From NCBI GenBank assembly GCA_005116955.1, contig SWDI01000005.1, forward strand, positions 523,895 through 572,218: a DNA stretch of 48,324 nucleotides, read 5' to 3'. Shown piece by piece: positions 43,831 to 48,324 of the stretch. A program made the translations under genes and the position numbers. Numbering within the stretch: the first letter of the stretch is position 1; every line of letters begins with the position of its first letter. Source of the DNA: Nitrospira sp. Lineage in GTDB: Bacteria; Nitrospirota; Nitrospiria; Nitrospirales; Nitrospiraceae. The notes under the pieces are model-generated. The model did no database searches. It saw only the letters and a list, made by a program, of their open reading frames with translations, and was not told the origin of the DNA.

Positions 43831-45048
43831 ATGGGCCGTCATTTGCATTTCGATTGTTTCTCCGGGGTCAGTGGAGATATGGTCCTGGGCGCATTAGTGA
43901 GCGCAGGGTTACCATGGATTGACTTGGTCAAGGGCCTCAAAGGACTCAAGCTTACCGGCTACACATTGCGGAAGCGCGAGGTACATCGTGGCGCACTCCC
44001 GGCGATAAAGGTCGACGTGATCATTCAACAAGGGTTTCAACGGCCGCTGACCCTCACTCGCATTCGAAAGATCCTTGCCGACAGCACGTTGCCAGGCCCG
44101 GTCAAGGAACGTAGCCGGTTGGTCTTTGATCGACTGGCTGAAGCTGAAGGAGTGGCGCATGGTGTCGATCAAAAAGATGTTCACTTTCATGAAGTCGGGG
44201 TGGTCGATTCGTTTATCGATGTTGTCGGTGGCGTGCTGGGGTGCTATCTCTTGAACGCCACCCGAGTCACCGCGTCTCCGATCAATGTTGGGGCCGGGTC
44301 GATTCAAACCTCACACGGACTCTTACCGGTTCCAGGACCCGCGGTGGCGGCGCTGGCAAGGGGAGTTCCGATCTACGCCGACGGTCCGCGCTGTGAGCTT
44401 GCCACCCCCACCGGGGTTGCGCTGCTTCTGACATTGGCGTCTGAATTCGGCCCTCTGCCGACGATGCGAAGTATGGCCCTGGGCTACGGGGCCGGCGACC
44501 ACAATCCAGACGGGTGGCCGAATGTCTTGCGCCTGTTTGTGGAGGAAGAGCCCACGTCGGCGGCCAATCAGACCGAGCGGATGATACAGATTGAGACGAA
44601 TCTTGACGACCTCAGTCCACAAACCTACGAATACATCATGGAACAGCTCTTTCAGGTCGGTGCTGTTGATGTCGTACTAGTTCCCGTCATCATGAAGAAA
44701 AGCCGGCCAGGAATCCTGCTGAGCTGCCTAGCCACTGAAGACCGAACGGATGCCGTGGTCGAGGTCCTCTTCCAGGAAACGACCACGCTCGGAGTGCGGC
44801 TTCATGAGGTACGCCGACGGGTCCTCACCAGGCGATTCGTCCCCGTCACGACCCAAGGCGGAGTCGTTCGTATGAAAGTTGCCGAGGTCGGCGCGGGATG
44901 GGAAAAAGCAGCCCCCGAATACGAGGACTGTAAAGCCATCGCGCAACGAACCGGCCGCCCTCTCAAGACGGTTATGGAGGAAGCGCTGATGGTCTATCGA
45001 CGAGGACACAAAAAGACGAGAATCACAACGGCGCGAGGCCGAGCATGA
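43831..45048 (+). CDS. larC: Nickel-insertion protein LarC (DUF111)
   Basis: LarC inserts nickel into the pincer cofactor using CTP. The 405-residue protein begins HLHFDCFSGVSGDMVLGALVSAGLP. It has the His/Asp-rich DVHFHEVGVVDSFIDVVGG, CELATPTGVALL and the LETNLDDLSPQTYEYIMEQLF, with GAVDVVLVPVIMKKSRPGILLSCL, of the C-terminal half. In Lactobacillus LarC is split by a programmed frameshift; here it is a single frame. The gene overlaps the next, a cation exchanger, by four bases. Confidence 0.92.
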   Translation: MGRHLHFDCFSGVSGDMVLGALVSAGLPWIDLVKGLKGLKLTGYTLRKREVHRGALPAIKVDVIIQQGFQRPLTLTRIRKILADSTLPGPVKERSRLVFDRLAEAEGVAHGVDQKDVHFHEVGVVDSFIDVVGGVLGCYLLNATRVTASPINVGAGSIQTSHGLLPVPGPAVAALARGVPIYADGPRCELATPTGVALLLTLASEFGPLPTMRSMALGYGAGDHNPDGWPNVLRLFVEEEPTSAANQTERMIQIETNLDDLSPQTYEYIMEQLFQVGAVDVVLVPVIMKKSRPGILLSCLATEDRTDAVVEVLFQETTTLGVRLHEVRRRVLTRRFVPVTTQGGVVRMKVAEVGAGWEKAAPEYEDCKAIAQRTGRPLKTVMEEALMVYRRGHKKTRITTARGRA

Positions 45049-46049
45049 CCGTGCTGTACTACGTGCTTCTCTTTCTCGTTTCCGTTGCGGTCACACTTGG
45101 TGGTTGCGCACTCTTTACGAACGCCATTGAATGGCTAGGCAAGCGGCGAGGTATCTCCGAGGGTGCCGTCGGCAGTGTCTTTGCCGCCATCGGCACGACC
45201 CTGCCCGAAACCTCGATCCCGATCATTGCGATTTTCTTCGGCGATAGCCCTGAAGAGGCTGAGGTTGGCTTAGGTGCCATCTTAGGCGCCCCGTTCATGC
45301 TCAGCACACTGGTGCTGCCCATTCTGGCCATTCTTCTGCTGCTCTATGCCCGGGCTGGCAAGCGAACTACTCAATTTCACCTCAACTATCGTGAAGTGTT
45401 AACAGACCTCACGTTTTTTATGATCGGCTATTTTATCGCTCTGGGATGCGCCTTCGTGCCGTCCAAACTGATTCACTTCATCGCAGCCGGTGTATTGGTC
45501 TGTTTGTATATTTACTACATGAAGCTCAAATTCGCACCGGCTGATGGGGAAGACGGTGGTGGTGAGCTGGAACCACTGATTTTCGACAAGCACGCAGCCA
45601 CGCCGTCCTATGCGATGATCGGATTTCAATCATTCTTGGGATTAGGAGGATTGATATTAGGCGCCCATCTTTTTGTCATGGCTGCAGAATCGATGGCCGG
45701 CTTGTTCGCCATGTCGCCGTTGATTTTAGCGCTCCTCATCGCGCCGCTCGCCACCGAGCTACCCGAGATGTCCAATAGCTTTCTCTGGCTCTATCGCAAG
45801 AAAGACCGGCTCGCCGTGGCCAATGTTACGGGCGCCATGGTCTTTCAAGGCACCTTCCCGGTTGCCCTGGGGTTGATCGGAACCGAGTGGGTCATTGCAT
45901 CATCGGCATTGACCACCATGATCTTAGCCGTGCAGGCGGTAGGACTCTGCCTGCTGCAAATTCTGATCGGGGGTCGGTGGCGACCATGGCTGCTCGCCGC
46001 CGGGGCGGTGTTCTATATCGGCTATACAGTGCATCTCTATGTCAACTGA
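45045..46049 (+). CDS. CaCA-type sodium/calcium exchanger family membrane protein
   Basis: The 334-residue protein has about ten transmembrane helices in two halves, each with the alpha-repeat motif: AIGTTLPETSIPIIAIFF near 48-65 and IAPLATELPEMSNSFLW near 230-246. Both contain the acidic residues of the cation site. The two halves are joined by a short acidic loop (DGEDGGGELE). Members exchange Ca2+, Na+, H+ or other cations across the inner membrane; the ion here is not known. It overlaps larC by four bases and pdxA by eleven, so it is translated with them. Confidence 0.85.
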   Translation: MTVLYYVLLFLVSVAVTLGGCALFTNAIEWLGKRRGISEGAVGSVFAAIGTTLPETSIPIIAIFFGDSPEEAEVGLGAILGAPFMLSTLVLPILAILLLLYARAGKRTTQFHLNYREVLTDLTFFMIGYFIALGCAFVPSKLIHFIAAGVLVCLYIYYMKLKFAPADGEDGGGELEPLIFDKHAATPSYAMIGFQSFLGLGGLILGAHLFVMAAESMAGLFAMSPLILALLIAPLATELPEMSNSFLWLYRKKDRLAVANVTGAMVFQGTFPVALGLIGTEWVIASSALTTMILAVQAVGLCLLQILIGGRWRPWLLAAGAVFYIGYTVHLYVN

Positions 46050-47121
46050 ACCGCGATCACCTCGCACGGATTCCTCATCCCCCCAACTCCCCTTGCTGGG
46101 AATCACGATGGGAGACCCGGCTGGCATCGGCCCGGAAGTTATCGCCAAGGCACTGACAGGCCCTCATTTGCGTAACGTCTGCCGGTCGGTTGTGATCGGA
46201 TCCCTTCCCGTCATGGAGCGAACGATCAAATCACTAAAGCTTAAACTGAACGTAGTCCGAGTTCACGGTCATGACCCAATGACGCCACGTAGAGGAACGG
46301 TAGCGGTACTGGATCCACTGGAGACACCGCTGCGAACGTTCAAGCGAGGAATTGCCGCTGCGGAGACCGGTGCCGCTTCAGTCGCCTTTATAAAAAAATC
46401 CGTCGAACTGGCTCAGATCGGCTGTATTGAAGGCATGGTGACAGCACCCATCAACAAAGAAGCCATCAATATGGCTGGCTGCCGGTATCCAGGCCATACC
46501 GAGTTGTTGGCTGATCTCACCCACGCTAACGAGTCCGGCATGATGATCGTGGGCGGACCGTTGCGTATTATGTTCGTCACGACACATGTCGCGATCAGAG
46601 ATCTCCCGGCACTGCTGACGCAAGCTAAGATTGAAAAGGCGATCCGCTTGGCCCAATTGGCGCTGACGACACTGTTTGGCATCAAGCGCCCCAGGATAGG
46701 AGTGGCTGCCCTCAATCCCCATGCCGGTGAGCATGGATTGTTCGGCGATGAAGAAGCTCGAATCATTCTCCCCGCATCACGCGCCACCCAACAACAGGGC
46801 ATTCTGGCAAGTGATCCCTTGCCGGCTGATACGCTGTTTGGGAAAGCTGCGAAAGGATCATTTGACGGCGTCGTCGCCCTCTACCACGATCAGGGTCTCA
46901 TTCCCCTGAAGCTGGTCGCCTTCGGCACCTGCGTCAATCTCACCGTGGGCTTGCCTATCATCCGCACCTCAGTGGATCATGGAACCGCGTTTGATATCGT
47001 CGGGAAAGGCGTTGCTGATCCCGGAAGCCTGATTGAGGCCATCAAACTAGCTGCCAGGATCGCTCAGAATAGAATGGCGGCAACTCCGACCAAGAAGGGA
47101 CGTACTAAACGTGTCGCTTGA
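46039..47121 (+). CDS. pdxA: 4-hydroxythreonine-4-phosphate dehydrogenase
   Basis: PdxA oxidises 4-hydroxythreonine-4-phosphate in the DXP-dependent route to pyridoxal phosphate. The 360-residue protein has LGITMGDPAGIGPEVIAKAL, the metal-site histidines in YPGHTELLA, ALNPHAGEHG, ALYHDQGLIPLK and TSVDHGTAFDI, and the substrate loop VTAPINKEAI. It overlaps the exchanger gene by eleven bases and the next small gene by eleven. PdxA next to rsmA is a widely conserved arrangement. Confidence 0.94.
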   Translation: MSTEPRSPRTDSSSPQLPLLGITMGDPAGIGPEVIAKALTGPHLRNVCRSVVIGSLPVMERTIKSLKLKLNVVRVHGHDPMTPRRGTVAVLDPLETPLRTFKRGIAAAETGAASVAFIKKSVELAQIGCIEGMVTAPINKEAINMAGCRYPGHTELLADLTHANESGMMIVGGPLRIMFVTTHVAIRDLPALLTQAKIEKAIRLAQLALTTLFGIKRPRIGVAALNPHAGEHGLFGDEEARIILPASRATQQQGILASDPLPADTLFGKAAKGSFDGVVALYHDQGLIPLKLVAFGTCVNLTVGLPIIRTSVDHGTAFDIVGKGVADPGSLIEAIKLAARIAQNRMAATPTKKGRTKRVA

Positions 47122-47428
47122 TATTTCGAAGGGCCTTGCCGTGGTTCGGCGTCAGATTGACGAATTGGAGACACTTGAGAAACAGACCCTTCAAGACCTG
47201 AACACCGTCGCCGGGACGGAACGAATCGCAAAATGGAAAGCCCGCACAGTCGCGTTTCTCACTAATTCCGTAGGCGATCGGGAAGGACAAATCTTCGCGA
47301 GCGTCCAACCAGGACCATCGTTTACTCATGATTTGGTTGAAGAGTTCACGGATCTTGTGGAGTGCTATCGCACGCCCCTGAGTATATTGGCCAAGCAATT
47401 GGCCCAGGCTCCACCAACTCGGAGTTGA
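47111..47428 (+). CDS. Small unknown helical protein between pdxA and rsmA
   Basis: The 105-residue protein opens with a GTG inside the pdxA end. It is predicted helical: VVRRQIDELETLEKQTLQD, then GTERIAKWKARTVAFLTNSVG and VEEFTDLVECYRTPLSILAKQLAQ. I recognise no established family; the KWKART-type segment is reminiscent of short N-terminal regions in other unknown proteins. Its stop is three bases before the rsmA start, so all three genes should be co-translated. Confidence 0.6.
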   Translation: MSLDISKGLAVVRRQIDELETLEKQTLQDLNTVAGTERIAKWKARTVAFLTNSVGDREGQIFASVQPGPSFTHDLVEEFTDLVECYRTPLSILAKQLAQAPPTRS

Positions 47429-47430
47429 GG

Positions 47431-48258
47431 GTGGACTCCTCTCTTCCCCCTGCCGCGATCAAACGCCTTGGGCAGAACTTTCTCATCGACCCCAACATTG
47501 TTCGAAAAATCGTCGCGATGGCTGAGCTCACCCCGACTCATACCGCGTTGGAAATCGGACCAGGCCGAGGCATCCTCACCGAAGCGCTGTGTCGTGCGAG
47601 TGGCCACGTGACGGCGATCGAAGTCGATCCTCGGCTCCATGCGTTCCTCACTGAACGACAGCCCCAGTTTTCCAATCTCACGCTCGTCCTCGACGATGCG
47701 ATGACCTATCCAATCGAACACCTTCCAAGCGGCACCATTGTCGTCGCCAATCTTCCATATTATTTATCCACTCCCCTACTCTTCCGGCTTCTCGATCAGC
47801 GCGTCCGTTTCCCCCGCATGGTGCTGATGCTGCAAAATGAAGTGGCTGATCGACTCGTGGCCAAGCCCGGAGGTTCGGACTACGGAGTCCTATCCGTCAT
47901 GGCACAATATGCGGCAGAGATCACGAAAGCGTTCAGGGTCTCTGCCCAGTGCTTCCGCCCACGACCGCAAGTCGGCTCTGCTGTGGTTCTGCTCAAAACC
48001 AAGCATCAGAGAGCACTGAACCAGGAGGAAGAGGCCAAATTCGCAGCACTGGTGAAAGCTGCCTTTGCCCACCGCCGCAAGACACTCATCAATTCGCTGA
48101 AAGATCAGGGGTATGATCAGAAGCTGGTGGCAGCTGCGTTGGAAGCACTTGCACTCTCTCCTTCTCTCCGTGCGGAAATCCTTTCCATCGAGCAGTTCAT
48201 AGAACTGACCCGCCGCATTTATGGATGGGCGGTTTCAAGTTCCAAGTGCAACGGGTGA
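47431..48258 (+). CDS. rsmA: 16S rRNA dimethyladenosine transferase RsmA, C-terminus altered by IS30 insertion
   Basis: RsmA (KsgA) dimethylates two adjacent adenines near the 3' end of 16S rRNA during ribosome assembly. Visible motifs are IKRLGQNFLIDPNIVRKIV, motif I ALEIGPGRGILTEAL, VTAIEVDPRL, and the catalytic VVANLPYYLSTPLLFRLL. The GTG at 47431 is chosen because GGAG/GAGG precedes it and the next gene ends just before. The last residues, after about RRIYGWAV, are encoded by the end of an IS30-type element, which also provides the stop. The catalytic part is untouched, so the enzyme is probably functional. Confidence 0.92.
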   Translation: MDSSLPPAAIKRLGQNFLIDPNIVRKIVAMAELTPTHTALEIGPGRGILTEALCRASGHVTAIEVDPRLHAFLTERQPQFSNLTLVLDDAMTYPIEHLPSGTIVVANLPYYLSTPLLFRLLDQRVRFPRMVLMLQNEVADRLVAKPGGSDYGVLSVMAQYAAEITKAFRVSAQCFRPRPQVGSAVVLLKTKHQRALNQEEEAKFAALVKAAFAHRRKTLINSLKDQGYDQKLVAAALEALALSPSLRAEILSIEQFIELTRRIYGWAVSSSKCNG

Positions 48259-48324
48259 ATGATGGCGCAATTGCGCATAGACTTCCAGGGGCGTCGCAAA
48301 GTCGAGACATTTTCGTGGGCGCGT
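48230..48324 (-). mobile_element. End of an IS30-type insertion sequence, running off the window
   Basis: The transposase-like tail listed next and the sequence GGTTTCAAGTTCCAAGTGCAACGG-like end region around 48231-48252 indicate the terminal inverted repeat of an IS30-type element. The transposase stop lies in the repeat. The exact boundary is uncertain to about ten bases; only this end is in the window. Confidence 0.6.
48235..48324 (-). CDS. IS30-family transposase, C-terminal end (partial)
   Basis: The minus strand encodes RPRKCLDFATPLEVYAQLRH followed by HSPVALGT and a stop at 48235. RPRKxLxxxTPxEVF/Y is the characteristic C-terminal segment of IS30-family transposases, after the last catalytic glutamate. 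The rest lies beyond the window, so intactness cannot be judged. It overlaps the last 24 bases of the rsmA frame on the other strand. Confidence 0.7.
   Translation of the reverse strand, partial: TRPRKCLDFATPLEVYAQLRHHSPVALGT

Noticed and set aside
43831-45048. Possible programmed frameshift in larC as in Lactobacillus
   Set aside because: Both halves of LarC are in one continuous frame here, so no frameshift is needed.
1-48324. CRISPR arrays, tRNA and rRNA genes
   Set aside because: I saw no regularly spaced direct repeats and no stretch resembling a tRNA cloverleaf or rRNA; a dedicated scan could still find a diverged tRNA.

Overview
The window reads as chromosomal DNA of a moderately GC-rich Gram-negative bacterium: it encodes an outer-membrane beta-barrel protein, two lipoproteins, a periplasmic lytic transglycosylase and a probable phosphatidylethanolamine N-methyltransferase. 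The overall mix (family-5 uracil-DNA glycosylase, DrrA-type ABC exporter, LarB/LarC, archaeal-type ornithine cyclodeaminase, SAM-cyclase-ATPase-TPR regulator) resembles Nitrospira (Nitrospirota). This is inference; no diagnostic nitrification gene is present and no search was run.

Layout. 0.1-12.7 kb is housekeeping: transaldolase-like aldolase, UDG, a lytic transglycosylase / glycerate 2-kinase / PEP-utilising dikinase run, rmuC / MazG-like / PilZ, then panC-folK, a DapL-like aminotransferase and a class I amidotransferase on the minus strand. 12.9-13.2 kb holds a decayed IS91-like transposase tail. 13.3-18.6 kb carries two coupled unknown genes, a methyltransferase, small membrane proteins or lipoproteins and an Asp-box propeller lipoprotein. 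18.7-20.7 kb is a small accessory patch: a frameshifted HigA-like antitoxin relic, a lower-GC HEPN-type protein and an unknown 149-residue protein. 20.9-31.9 kb is conserved: TauE-like permease, AttH/CrtC-like secreted protein, Lon-N protein with ABC exporter, SirB1-like protein followed directly by a palindromic mobile repeat, an RNase Z-like hydrolase, a very large cyclase/ATPase and a HEAT-repeat membrane protein.

31.9-36.5 kb is the main accessory region. An intact IS3-family element has cut a DNA methyltransferase gene at its NPP motif, and the far half of that gene is missing. Further on lie relics of hicA and of a metallophosphatase gene, and then the intact hicBA pair and metallophosphatase they resemble. 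36.6-48.3 kb returns to core genes: truD, an arginine dihydrolase / ornithine cyclodeaminase pair (arginine to proline plus ammonia), gpsA-larB, larC coupled to a cation exchanger, and pdxA-orf-rsmA. An IS30-type transposase end enters at the right edge and supplies the last codons and stop of rsmA.

The most useful observations are the two-gene split version of the cyanobacterial AgrE/ArgZ enzyme, the coupling of larC to a CaCA exchanger, the solitary HEPN protein, and several layers of mobile-element scars (IS91 relic, IS3, IS30, palindromic element, toxin-antitoxin relics). I found no rRNA, tRNA or CRISPR array. I did not find a clear new multi-gene system; the best candidates are given with tests.
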